In this document: positions 1-6,250 of the stretch, piece after piece
Numbering within the stretch: the stretch's first letter is position 1
Layout of the letters: every line of letters starts with the position of its first letter
Source of the DNA: DTU049 sp033809015
GTDB taxonomy: Bacteria > Bacteroidota > Bacteroidia > Bacteroidales > DTU049
Length of the DNA stretch: 7,385 nt
Assembly: GCA_033809015.1 (NCBI GenBank)
Contig: JAPXMM010000125.1
Coordinates: forward strand, 1 to 7,385
Direction of reading: 5' to 3'
Translations under genes and position numbers: made by a program
Notes under the pieces: generated by a model
The model's database searches: none
The model's input: the letters and a program-made list of their open reading frames with translations, nothing else
Told to the model about the DNA's origin: nothing

Positions 1-340
1 TAAAGTCAAACCACAGATTCACACCTAAACTAAAATTACTGCCCCACAGGACGTTCCCATTATTTTGAGCAGTAAATTTTTTAATTTCTTCTAATTCATT
101 ATCCCAGCCAGTAGTACCAGAAACAATTGGCAAATGCATGTCTACACAAGTCTTTATATTATTTATTACCGCATTAGCATTAGTGAATTCGATAGCTACG
201 TCTGGTTTATTTTTTTCAATTGCATCTTTTAGATTATCGTCTCGGTCTATGATACTGACAACTAGGTAATCAAAATCTTTGGCAAGAGATTCTATTTCTT
301 TGCCCATTTTACCATAACCTATTATAGCTATTTTTATCAT
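1..340 (-). CDS. dapB: 4-hydroxy-tetrahydrodipicolinate reductase, N-terminal part (truncated by window edge)
   Basis: DapB is the cytoplasmic enzyme that reduces hydroxy-tetrahydrodipicolinate to tetrahydrodipicolinate with NAD(P)H, in the pathway to diaminopimelate and lysine. Translating the minus strand from the ATG at 338-340 gives 113 residues up to the window edge. The Rossmann motif GYGKMG is at residues 8-13. The acidic Asp32 after the second beta strand hints at NADH use (inference). VSGTTGW at 73-79 and NFSLGVNLW at 102-110 are family hallmarks that join the cofactor domain to the substrate domain. The substrate-binding half, including the usual HHRxKxDxPSGT stretch, lies beyond position 1. 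The start codon sits inside the preceding DUF5683 gene (32-bp overlap), so translation is probably coupled. It is the last visible gene of the parAB operon. The truncation is only the window edge, not a broken gene. Confidence 0.95.
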   Translation of the reverse strand, partial: MIKIAIIGYGKMGKEIESLAKDFDYLVVSIIDRDDNLKDAIEKNKPDVAIEFTNANAVINNIKTCVDMHLPIVSGTTGWDNELEEIKKFTAQNNGNVLWGSNFSLGVNLWFDF

Positions 341-920
341 AATTATTAATTTTGAAATTATATTTTAAAGAAATAGTGGGCACAAAAGTTTTAGTATTAT
401 TAGCAGGTATCATGGATAAATCAGTATCTATACTAAAACCATACAAATGTGCATCTACTACTGCATCTAAAATGTTAATTAAATAAACTCCCACAAAAAC
501 TATCACACTTATTTCTATATTTCGTCTATAATAATCTTTGTAATATGTCAGTTGATCTAAGCTATATAAATCTATGTAAGGATCTATAGTTGTAGGATCA
601 TCATCTAATCTCATTTCTATAGCGTCTCTGTAATCGATATATTTATTATGATTAGATACAAACATATAAGCAGAACCGCCTAATCCAGCATAAATAATAG
701 GTATTTTCCAATATTTATGATTGTAACCTTGACCTAGTCCTGGTAATAGTGAGGAATATAAAGCTGCTTTTTTAGGACTATGAATTGAGTCTTTTTTCGA
801 ATACTTATCTATATTCAAAAAATTATTTGAAATATAATTAGCAGAAAATTGATTTTGCGAATAAATATAGTTTAAATTAAAAAAAATAGAAAATAATATA
901 AGAAATAGGAATCTATTCAT
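309..920 (-). CDS. DUF5683 exported/membrane protein of unknown function
   Basis: The product is 203 residues. A hydrophobic N-terminal segment (about residues 3-20) ending in Tyr-Ser then Gln22 looks like a signal peptide. The core matches DUF5683 as I remember it: a KKAALYSSLLPGLGQ-like stretch at about 50-64, KYWKIP at 69-74 leading into a hydrophobic helix (74-88), DYRDA at 96-100, an RR pair at 132-133, and a second hydrophobic segment (about 136-150) running into NILDAVVDAHL. It is therefore predicted to be exported and tied to the envelope, probably the inner membrane. No catalytic site is evident and the function is unknown. In Bacteroidota a gene of this family commonly lies between parB and dapB, and it does here. 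Its start overlaps the parB stop by 8 bp and its end overlaps the dapB start by 32 bp, so it is part of the same transcript. Confidence 0.88.
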   Translation of the reverse strand: MNRFLFLILFSIFFNLNYIYSQNQFSANYISNNFLNIDKYSKKDSIHSPKKAALYSSLLPGLGQGYNHKYWKIPIIYAGLGGSAYMFVSNHNKYIDYRDAIEMRLDDDPTTIDPYIDLYSLDQLTYYKDYYRRNIEISVIVFVGVYLINILDAVVDAHLYGFSIDTDLSMIPANNTKTFVPTISLKYNFKINNYDKNSYNRLW

Positions 921-1779
921 TTATAAAATTCTTAAAAAAATTCTCTATTTCTTCATCACTATCAAAATTTAATTGTACAATGACTTTGCCTTTTGAGGTA
1001 ATTTTAGATTTAGCGTTTATATTAAATTTTTCTTTAATAATATTTAAAATTTTTTCAGTTTTTTCTGAAACATTTTTTTTAGTTGAATGTTTAACTGTAG
1101 ATTTATTTTTTAGATTAGCTACTAGCTCCTCTACTTTGCGAACAGAGAGACCTTCGTCAATAGTTTTTTTAAAGATGTTCATCAGGTCTTCATCATCATC
1201 GATAGAAGCTAATGCACGAGCGTGTCCCATAGTGATTTTTTCATAGCGAATAGCTGCTTGTATAGCTGGAGGTAAATTGAGTATACGTAAATAATTAGAA
1301 ATAGTAGCTCTATTTTTACCTACGCGAGAACTAAGCTCCTCTTGAGTGAGATTAAACTCTTCAATTAATTTTTGATAAGAATTGGCAATTTCTATTGCAT
1401 TAAGGTCTTGTCTTTGTATATTTTCTACTAGAGCTAATTCTAGAAGTGTGTCGTCGTCAGCATCTTTTACAAAAGCAGGTATTTCATTGAGATTAGCTAA
1501 TTTAGCTGCTCTCAAACGTCTTTCACCAGAAATTAATTGATATTTATTTTCACCAATTTTTCTAACAGTGATAGGTTGAATAATACCTAAATGTTTAATA
1601 GATTCAGCTAAATCATATAGAGCATCCTCATCGAAATCTGTACGAGGTTGAAAAGGATTACTCTCTATTTGATCTACAGGGATCAGAGGAAATGCAGATG
1701 AGGAGAAATAATCATTATCGATATCTCCTAATATAGCTTCTAATCCTCTTCCCAAAGCTGGTCTTTTACTTGTTGACAT
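913..1779 (-). CDS. parB: Chromosome partitioning protein ParB (CTP-dependent parS-binding clamp)
   Basis: ParB binds parS sites near the origin, loads as a CTP-dependent sliding clamp and stimulates the ParA ATPase to segregate origins. At 288 residues it has normal chromosomal ParB length. Features in order: the N-terminal ParA-contact segment with KRPALGRGLEAIL (5-17); the ParB/Srx CTPase domain with NPFQPR (41-46), the GERR motif (85-88) and ENIQRQDLN (119-127); a helix-turn-helix region, about TQEELSSRVGKNRATISNYL (145-164), for parS recognition; a Lys/Ser/Thr-rich linker (about 222-240); and a C-terminal dimerisation domain (about 240-288). The start overlaps the end of parA by 14 bp in another frame and gives the conserved N terminus. 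No parS-like palindrome is visible in this window, so its target sites probably lie elsewhere near the origin. Confidence 0.97.
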   Translation of the reverse strand: MSTSKRPALGRGLEAILGDIDNDYFSSSAFPLIPVDQIESNPFQPRTDFDEDALYDLAESIKHLGIIQPITVRKIGENKYQLISGERRLRAAKLANLNEIPAFVKDADDDTLLELALVENIQRQDLNAIEIANSYQKLIEEFNLTQEELSSRVGKNRATISNYLRILNLPPAIQAAIRYEKITMGHARALASIDDDEDLMNIFKKTIDEGLSVRKVEELVANLKNKSTVKHSTKKNVSEKTEKILNIIKEKFNINAKSKITSKGKVIVQLNFDSDEEIENFFKNFINE

Positions 1780-2554
1780 TTAAATTTTCTTTCTTTGATT
1801 TATTTAAAATTTCTTTAGCAAGAGCGAGATAACTCTGAGCACCTTTACCAGTAGTATCAAAAGTAATTATAGTTTCTCCGAAAGAAGGAGCCTCACCTAT
1901 GCGAGTATTTCGTGGAATTATCGTATCGAAAACTATATCTTTAAAATGATGTCTCACCTCGTCTACTACTTGATTAGATAATCGCAATCTTCTATCATAC
2001 ATAGTAAGTAATATACCTTCGATATCTAAATCTGGATTTAGTCTATTTTGAACTATTCTAATAGTATTTAATAATTTTCCTAATCCTTCGAGAGCAAAGT
2101 ATTCACATTGTACAGGTATAATTACAGAATCAGCTGCTGTAAGGGCATTTACAGTGATGATGCCGAGAGATGGAGAGCAATCGATGAGTATAATGTCGTA
2201 ATCATTTTTTAGTGAGTCTACGACTATTTTCATCTTTTTTTCTCTATCTTTCATATTTATGAGTTCTATTTCGGCACCTACAAGGTTAATATGAGCTGGT
2301 AGTAGAAAAAGATTTGGAGTATTTGTCTCTACAATGGTTTCATGAGGATCAATATTATTAATGATACACTCATAAATACTTTTGTTAATAGATTTAGGAT
2401 CTATACCTAATCCAGAAGTAGAATTGGCTTGTGGGTCAGCGTCGATGATTAAAGTTCTGAAATCTAAAGCTGCAAAAGCACCTCCTAGATTAAGAGCGGT
2501 AGTAGTTTTGCCCACACCACCTTTTTGATTTGCTATTGCTATAACTTTGCCCAT
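1766..2554 (-). CDS. parA: Chromosome partitioning ATPase ParA/Soj
   Basis: ParA is a nucleoid-bound ATPase whose gradient pulls ParB-parS complexes apart. It may also influence replication initiation, as Soj does in Bacillus (family knowledge). The 262-residue product starts directly with the deviant Walker A motif KGGVGKTT (11-18, signature Lys11 and catalytic Lys16). It then has the A-prime box LIIDADPQAN (35-44), the Walker B strand IILIDCSP (121-128, Asp125), and the conserved arginine regions YDRRLRLS (186-193) and PRNTRIGEAPSFG (214-226), which in this family bind DNA non-specifically. The short N terminus without a helix-turn-helix marks it as a chromosomal (type Ib/Soj-like) ParA rather than a P1-type plasmid ParA. 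It lies 4 bp after the DUF3276 gene and overlaps parB by 14 bp, so it is co-transcribed with both. Confidence 0.97.
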   Translation of the reverse strand: MGKVIAIANQKGGVGKTTTALNLGGAFAALDFRTLIIDADPQANSTSGLGIDPKSINKSIYECIINNIDPHETIVETNTPNLFLLPAHINLVGAEIELINMKDREKKMKIVVDSLKNDYDIILIDCSPSLGIITVNALTAADSVIIPVQCEYFALEGLGKLLNTIRIVQNRLNPDLDIEGILLTMYDRRLRLSNQVVDEVRHHFKDIVFDTIIPRNTRIGEAPSFGETIITFDTTGKGAQSYLALAKEILNKSKKENLNVNK

Positions 2555-2558
2555 ATTA

Positions 2559-2909
2559 TTAGAAAACTATATCTTCTTCGTCGTGATTATTAGAAAATTT
2601 ATTTGGATTTTCTTTATCAAATTTACGATTTTCTATAATTTCTTCTTTCCCTTCCTCAGGATCTATACCAGTTTCGATAAATTCTATTGCATAGCGTAAC
2701 CCTCGAGCAAACTTATCCATATCTTCTTTGTATAAAAATATTTTGGTTTTTTTATAACCAAATTGCCCTGTAGTTTCATCTAATTCTTTTCTACTCTCAG
2801 TAATAGTGATATATCTATCGCCAGAGTTGCTCTCTTTAACATCAAAAAAGTAGGTGCGTCTGCCTGCTTTTACTGATTTTGAATACACTTCTTCTTTTTC
2901 TCTTTTCAT
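2559..2909 (-). CDS. DUF3276 / PUR-alpha-like nucleic-acid-binding protein
   Basis: This 116-residue protein belongs to the DUF3276 family, the bacterial relatives of eukaryotic PUR-alpha that bind single-stranded DNA or RNA and form dimers (known from Borrelia and Bacteroidota homologues). Visible are an N-terminal strand region with KAGRRTYFFDVKESNSGDRYITITES (about 14-39, PUR repeat-like), a Lys-rich stretch KKTKIFLYKEDMDKFARGL (53-71) leading into the helix, and a very acidic, disordered tail (about 81-116). There is no signal peptide, so it should be cytoplasmic. It is the first gene of the operon with parA and parB, separated from parA by only 4 bp. Its physiological target is unknown. 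Placement with ParAB suggests, but does not show, a link to DNA maintenance. A TATTTTTG promoter box lies just upstream. Confidence 0.88.
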   Translation of the reverse strand: MKREKEEVYSKSVKAGRRTYFFDVKESNSGDRYITITESRKELDETTGQFGYKKTKIFLYKEDMDKFARGLRYAIEFIETGIDPEEGKEEIIENRKFDKENPNKFSNNHDEEDIVF

Positions 2910-2947
2910 TATCCGTCTTTATTTTTTGTTTTTTATAAAATTTATTG

Positions 2948-2955
2948 CAAAAATA
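2948..2955 (-). promoter_or_regulatory. Candidate -7 promoter box (TATTTTTG) for the DUF3276-parAB operon
   Basis: Read on the minus strand, TATTTTTG is an exact match to TAnnTTTG, the -7 element of the Bacteroidota primary sigma factor. It lies 38 bases upstream of the DUF3276 ATG in the only gap before the five-gene operon. No clear TTG element is seen about 20 bases further upstream, and the area is very AT-rich, so a chance match is possible. Confidence 0.4.
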
Positions 2956-2976
2956 ATAAAAACTTTTTATTTATTA

Positions 2977-3843
2977 TTATTTTACTAAACTATTTAATAC
3001 ATGCATCACAAGATTTTTTATTGCTTGAGAATAATCATCAGTGAAATCCTTTGTTACTCTATTAGCAATAGCAACACAAACAGTACATGCTTGGTGTCCC
3101 ATCAGTTTAGCTAATCCAAATAATGCAGAAGTTTCCATCTCAAAATTTGCTAATATATGTCCTTGATATTCAAAATTTTCAAATTGATTTATTAACTCGG
3201 GATATGCTAGAGGCAATCTCAAAACTCTTCCTTGTGGACCATAAAAACCACTAGCAGTTACAGTAACGCCAGAATGGAATTTATCACTATATAATTTATT
3301 GTATAGCTCTCTATCACCTTTCACTACATATGGTTTAGGTAAAGTATCTGGCCAATTTACATTTTGTAAAATATTTTTTTCAAAATCTATTTCGCGAATA
3401 GATGGGTCATGTTTATAATAATGCAGAAGTCCATCCATACCTAACGCCATTTCAGAAATTACTACACTATTGACATCTATTTTGCTATGTAGAGCACCAG
3501 ATGTGCCTATACGAATTAAATTTAAACTTTTATGCTCTTTTTTTATTTCCCTTTTTTCTAAATCTATATTTGCCAGAGCATCCAGTTCATTAATTACAAT
3601 ATCTATATTATCAGTTCCCATACCAGTGCTAATAACGGTAAAACGTTTATTTTTGTAATATCCAGTATAGCTGATTATTTCTCTATTATGTCTACTCACT
3701 TCGATAGTATCAAAAAAACTAGATACCCATTCTGAACGTTCTGGATCACCTACTAAGATAATATCATCAGCAATCTCATGAGGGAATAATGCTAAATGAT
3801 AAACACTACCATCAGGCTTTAAAACTAATTCTGATTTTTCCAT
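2977..3843 (-). CDS. Nucleoside phosphorylase, uridine phosphorylase-like
   Basis: The enzyme should cleave a nucleoside with phosphate, giving the base and (deoxy)ribose-1-phosphate for pyrimidine salvage in the cytoplasm. The 288-residue product carries the PNP/UDP family (NP-I) landmarks: HLALF with His16, VGDPER at 31-36 (phosphate-binding Arg36), STGMG at 72-76, RIGTSG at 111-116, FYGPQGR at 200-206 and EMETSAL at 235-241 (ribose binding). Gln204 and Arg206 fall where E. coli uridine phosphorylase uses Gln166 and Arg168 to hold uracil. I therefore favour uridine over purine substrates, although the family-level name is safer than udp. It is longer than the E. coli enzyme (about 253 residues), mainly through an insertion around 140-175. 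It is a single gene, divergent from galE, with a likely promoter in the 73-bp gap and no strong terminator before the DUF3276 gene, so some readthrough into that operon is possible. Confidence 0.9.
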   Translation of the reverse strand: MEKSELVLKPDGSVYHLALFPHEIADDIILVGDPERSEWVSSFFDTIEVSRHNREIISYTGYYKNKRFTVISTGMGTDNIDIVINELDALANIDLEKREIKKEHKSLNLIRIGTSGALHSKIDVNSVVISEMALGMDGLLHYYKHDPSIREIDFEKNILQNVNWPDTLPKPYVVKGDRELYNKLYSDKFHSGVTVTASGFYGPQGRVLRLPLAYPELINQFENFEYQGHILANFEMETSALFGLAKLMGHQACTVCVAIANRVTKDFTDDYSQAIKNLVMHVLNSLVK

Positions 3844-3870
3844 AACATATTTTTTTTAAATTATTAACGA

Positions 3871-3878
3871 CAAAATTA
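3871..3878 (-). promoter_or_regulatory. Candidate -7 promoter box (TAATTTTG) for the nucleoside phosphorylase gene
   Basis: On the minus strand this reads TAATTTTG, an exact TAnnTTTG match, 27 bases upstream of the phosphorylase start codon. The same octamer stands 30 bases before the first lipoprotein gene at 7248-7255. A clear -33 TTG is not apparent. Confidence 0.45.
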
Positions 3879-3889
3879 AAAAAAATATC

Positions 3890-3897
3890 GAAATTTG
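3890..3897 (+). promoter_or_regulatory. Weak candidate -7 promoter box (GAAATTTG) for galE-rfbB
   Basis: GAAATTTG differs from TAnnTTTG only in its first base and lies 19 bases before the galE ATG, in the 73-bp gap shared with the divergent phosphorylase gene. No convincing -33 TTG precedes it. A promoter for galE is expected somewhere in this gap because the neighbouring gene runs the other way, but this exact site is a weak call. Confidence 0.25.
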
Positions 3898-3916
3898 CAT
3901 AAAATTTTAAATAATT

Positions 3917-4954
3917 ATGATTTTAGTAACTGGAGGAGCTGGATATATCGGCTCTCATGTAGTAGCTGCTTTATTACAACATGGATACAAGGTTGTAAAT
4001 GTAGATAATTTCTCTCGTTCTCATCCTATTATTCATAAAAATTTAGAAAATTATTTTGCTATAAATATTCCTTTGTATCAGATAGATTTGTCTGATGATA
4101 GAGCTTTTAAGGAATTAATGAAGATTAAAGAGCCTATAGATGCTATAATTCATTTAGCTGCATATAAATTTGTAGAAGAATCATACGAAAATCCAGCTTT
4201 ATATTATAATAACAACATTTCTATACTACTTCATTTATTAGATTATGTAAATCAAGACAAAATTCCTTATTTTATATTTTCATCATCTTGCACTGTATAT
4301 GGTGAGCCTGATTATATACTTGTAAATGAAAATTCTCCTCTCAAAGAACCTGTTAGCCCATATGGTCATACTAAGCAGATGAGTGAATATATATTAAAAA
4401 ATTATGCTACTGCATATAATATAATGAAAGTTATTTCCTTGCGTTATTTTAATCCAATAGGTGCACATCCTGATATAATGATTGGAGAGATACCTACTAT
4501 AAAATCTAAGGGACTTTTACCTTATCTGTGGCAAAGTGTAGATAATACTTTACCAGAGCTTACTATATTTGGCAAAGATTATCAAACTATGGATGGTACT
4601 CCTCTAAGAGATTATATCCATATAGTAGATTTAGCAGAAGCACATGTGGCTGCATTGGATAGTTTATTTAATAATAAGATTAATTCCAATTACGAAGTTA
4701 TCAATGTGGGATTAGGTAAGGGATATACAGTGCTAGAGCTAATAAATACTTTCGAAAAAGTCGTAGGGCAAAAAGTGCCATATAGATTTGGTGATAGGAG
4801 AAAGGGCGATATATCTGCTATCTATACTGATAATAAAAAAATGAAAGAGTTATTAGGTTTTTTACCTAAATATAATTTAGAAGATATGCTAGTACATAGC
4901 TGGCAATGGTATAATAATTATAAAAAATATATAAAACCATGGATAATATTATAG
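3917..4954 (+). CDS. galE: UDP-glucose 4-epimerase
   Basis: GalE interconverts UDP-glucose and UDP-galactose with tightly bound NAD+, serving galactose use and surface polysaccharide synthesis. The 345-residue product has normal length for an extended short-chain dehydrogenase. It shows the Rossmann motif TGGAGYIGSH (5-14), VDN at 29-31, SSSCTVYG (122-129) containing the catalytic Ser124 equivalent, the YxxxK pair Tyr149 and Lys153 in YGHTK, RYFNPIGAHP (176-185) and GTPLRDYIHIVDLA (227-240). Many of these fall at the same numbers as in E. coli GalE. The residue aligned with E. coli Tyr299, the substrate-size gatekeeper, appears to be Ile302 in RRKGDISAIY, so activity on N-acetylated UDP-sugars cannot be excluded. 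The start at the ATG gives the standard MILVTGGAGYIG beginning. Its last codons overlap the rfbB start by 16 bp. Confidence 0.95.
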   Translation: MILVTGGAGYIGSHVVAALLQHGYKVVNVDNFSRSHPIIHKNLENYFAINIPLYQIDLSDDRAFKELMKIKEPIDAIIHLAAYKFVEESYENPALYYNNNISILLHLLDYVNQDKIPYFIFSSSCTVYGEPDYILVNENSPLKEPVSPYGHTKQMSEYILKNYATAYNIMKVISLRYFNPIGAHPDIMIGEIPTIKSKGLLPYLWQSVDNTLPELTIFGKDYQTMDGTPLRDYIHIVDLAEAHVAALDSLFNNKINSNYEVINVGLGKGYTVLELINTFEKVVGQKVPYRFGDRRKGDISAIYTDNKKMKELLGFLPKYNLEDMLVHSWQWYNNYKKYIKPWIIL

Positions 4955-5925
4955 TAACAGGAGGTGCAGGATTCATAGGATCTCATCTTGTTTGTAGATT
5001 AGTAAAAAAATATCCTAATTATCATATTATTAATTTGGATAAATTAACTTATGCTGGAGATTTAGATAACGTAAAAGTGGTAGCAAGTGAACCTAATTAT
5101 AGTTTTATTAAAGAGGATATCGTAAACTTTGATGCTATTTTTGAAATTTTTAAAAAATATAATCCTATTGCAGTTTTTCATTTAGCTGCGGAGAGCCACG
5201 TAGATAGATCTATTGTTAATCCAATGGATTTTGTATATACAAATGTAATAGGAACCGTAAATTTATTAAATGCGGCAAAAGCCATTTGGGATGGTAATTT
5301 TAATAATCGTCGATTTATACATATTTCTACTGACGAGGTATATGGTTCTTTAGGAGAACAAGGATATTTCACTGAGCAAACGCCATATTCTCCACGTAGT
5401 CCATATTCAGCATCTAAGGCATCAAGCGATCATTTTGTTAAAGCTTATTTTCATACTTATGGCTTGCCTACTATTATTACGAATTGTTCTAATAATTATG
5501 GTCCTCATCAATATCCAGAGAAACTTTTGCCAGTAATAATTAGCAATATTTATCATGAAAAGCCTTTACCTGTTTATGGACAAGGTATTAATATTAGAGA
5601 TTGGTTGTATGTAGATGATCATTGCGAAGCATTAGAACTTGTATGGCAAAAAGGTGCTATCGGCGAATCATATAATATTGGTGGTAATAATGAATGGCGA
5701 AATATCGATCTAGTGAAATTGATTTGCAAAATTATGGACGAGAAACTTAATAGACCAGTAGGATATAATGAAAAATTAATAACTTTCGTAAAAGATAGGC
5801 TAGGACATGATTTACGCTATGCTATTGATAGTACAAAAATCAGAAAAGAACTCGGTTGGCAACCTAAAACTGATTTTATCGAAGGATTATCTAAAACGAT
5901 TGATTGGTATTTAGAAAGATTTTAA
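4939..5925 (+). CDS. rfbB: dTDP-glucose 4,6-dehydratase
   Basis: RfbB (RmlB) converts dTDP-glucose to dTDP-4-keto-6-deoxyglucose using bound NAD+, the second step towards dTDP-rhamnose and other deoxysugars for surface glycans. The 328-residue product carries TGGAGFIGS (7-15), HLAAESHVDRSI (81-92), the catalytic triplet TDE at 131-133 within STDEVYGS, the YSASK motif with Tyr156 and Lys160, NNYGPHQYPEKLLP (185-198), an RDWLYVDDH segment (220-228) and GHDLRYAID (289-297). These separate it from GalE-type epimerases. The ATG lies inside the end of galE, and the glycine motif begins at residue 7 as expected, so the start is well supported. The companion genes rfbA, rfbC and rfbD are not in the window. 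After the stop there is no gene on this strand before the terminator at 6201-6233. Confidence 0.95.
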   Translation: MDNIIVTGGAGFIGSHLVCRLVKKYPNYHIINLDKLTYAGDLDNVKVVASEPNYSFIKEDIVNFDAIFEIFKKYNPIAVFHLAAESHVDRSIVNPMDFVYTNVIGTVNLLNAAKAIWDGNFNNRRFIHISTDEVYGSLGEQGYFTEQTPYSPRSPYSASKASSDHFVKAYFHTYGLPTIITNCSNNYGPHQYPEKLLPVIISNIYHEKPLPVYGQGINIRDWLYVDDHCEALELVWQKGAIGESYNIGGNNEWRNIDLVKLICKIMDEKLNRPVGYNEKLITFVKDRLGHDLRYAIDSTKIRKELGWQPKTDFIEGLSKTIDWYLERF

Positions 5926-6157
5926 GTGATAGAGTAGAAGAGAAACTAAAAAGGGAGAAAAGGAGAAAGATGAGTAGAAGGCTTGTGGACAATAAGAAAA
6001 AATTAAAAAATTTAATGAACTGAAAACAAAAATACATTATTCACAATCATCAAAATAATAAAATTTTAGATTTCAAAATAAAACTAGCAGATATAAATTT
6101 ATAGGAGTGTGATTTTATTTGTTTTAAAATATTTCTTGTTAATATCTTTTCTTTGAT
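5926..6157. other. Non-coding convergent intergenic stretch with purine-rich start
   Basis: This is the first part of a 325-bp gene-free region between rfbB and the lipoprotein genes, which point towards each other. The first 60 bases are strikingly purine-rich on the plus strand and contain GAGTAGAAG twice, at 5932-5940 and 5972-5980. The rest is AT-rich. Two DnaA-box-like 9-mers occur (TGTGGACAA at 5984-5992 and TTATTCACA at 6037-6045), probably by chance. I see no credible coding frame: the longest candidate with an upstream AGGAGA is only 17 codons long. Confidence 0.6.
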
Positions 6158-6193
6158 GGTGGCTGAGTAGAGCGGAGCTCGTATCTAAACCAC
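6158..6193. repeat. GC-rich palindromic element resembling a solitary REP-type unit
   Basis: This 36-bp island is far richer in G and C than its surroundings. It can fold with outer arms GTGG (6159-6162) and CCAC (6190-6193) and an inner hairpin GAGC-GGA-GCTC (6170-6180). Between them, GAgTA on the left and gTATC on the right pair imperfectly. The layout, with GGTGGCTGAGTAG at one end and GTATCtAAACCAC at the other, resembles intergenic palindromes with a GTATCGAAACC-type arm that I recall as dispersed repeats in several bacterial phyla. Only one clear copy is in the window, so repeat status is inferred. It lies directly beside the terminator at 6201-6233. Confidence 0.5.
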
Positions 6194-6200
6194 AAAAATA

Positions 6201-6233
6201 AAAAAAAGGGCAATTTAATATTGCCCTTTTTTT
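6201..6233. terminator. Strong bidirectional rho-independent terminator
   Basis: A perfect 14-bp stem (6201-6214 with 6220-6233) closes a 5-base loop. The stem holds a GGGCAA/TTGCCC core flanked by seven A on one side and seven T on the other, so either strand gives a GC-containing hairpin followed by a U-tract. It begins 17 bases beyond the stop codon of the minus-strand lipoprotein pair and also faces transcription coming from galE-rfbB. It therefore probably ends both convergent units. Confidence 0.9.
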
Positions 6234-6250
6234 AAAATTTTTAATTAGAA

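Noticed and set aside
980..1246. Open plus-strand frame of 88 codons inside parB
   Set aside because: It is antisense to well-conserved ParB domains, its translation is low-complexity hydrophobic/Ser-rich, and it has no recognisable family features.
2953..2975. AATAAAAA/TTTTTATT inverted repeat after the phosphorylase stop as a terminator
   Set aside because: The stem contains only A-T pairs around a single central base, too weak to be called a terminator in such AT-rich DNA.
3470..3658. Open plus-strand frame of 62 codons inside the nucleoside phosphorylase gene
   Set aside because: It is a shadow of a conserved gene with no domain or start signal of its own.
4959..4964. AGGAGG, a perfect Shine-Dalgarno-like hexamer
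   Set aside because: It is inside rfbB, encoding the Gly-Gly of the Rossmann motif, and no start codon in a useful frame follows at the right distance.
5178..5372. Open minus-strand frame of 64 codons inside rfbB
   Set aside because: It lies opposite the conserved catalytic region of rfbB, which explains the open frame.
5970..6023. Short frame of 17 codons preceded by AGGAGAAAG
   Set aside because: The ribosome-site-like sequence is part of a purine-rich run, the peptide is tiny and Lys-rich, and Bacteroidota rely little on Shine-Dalgarno sites.
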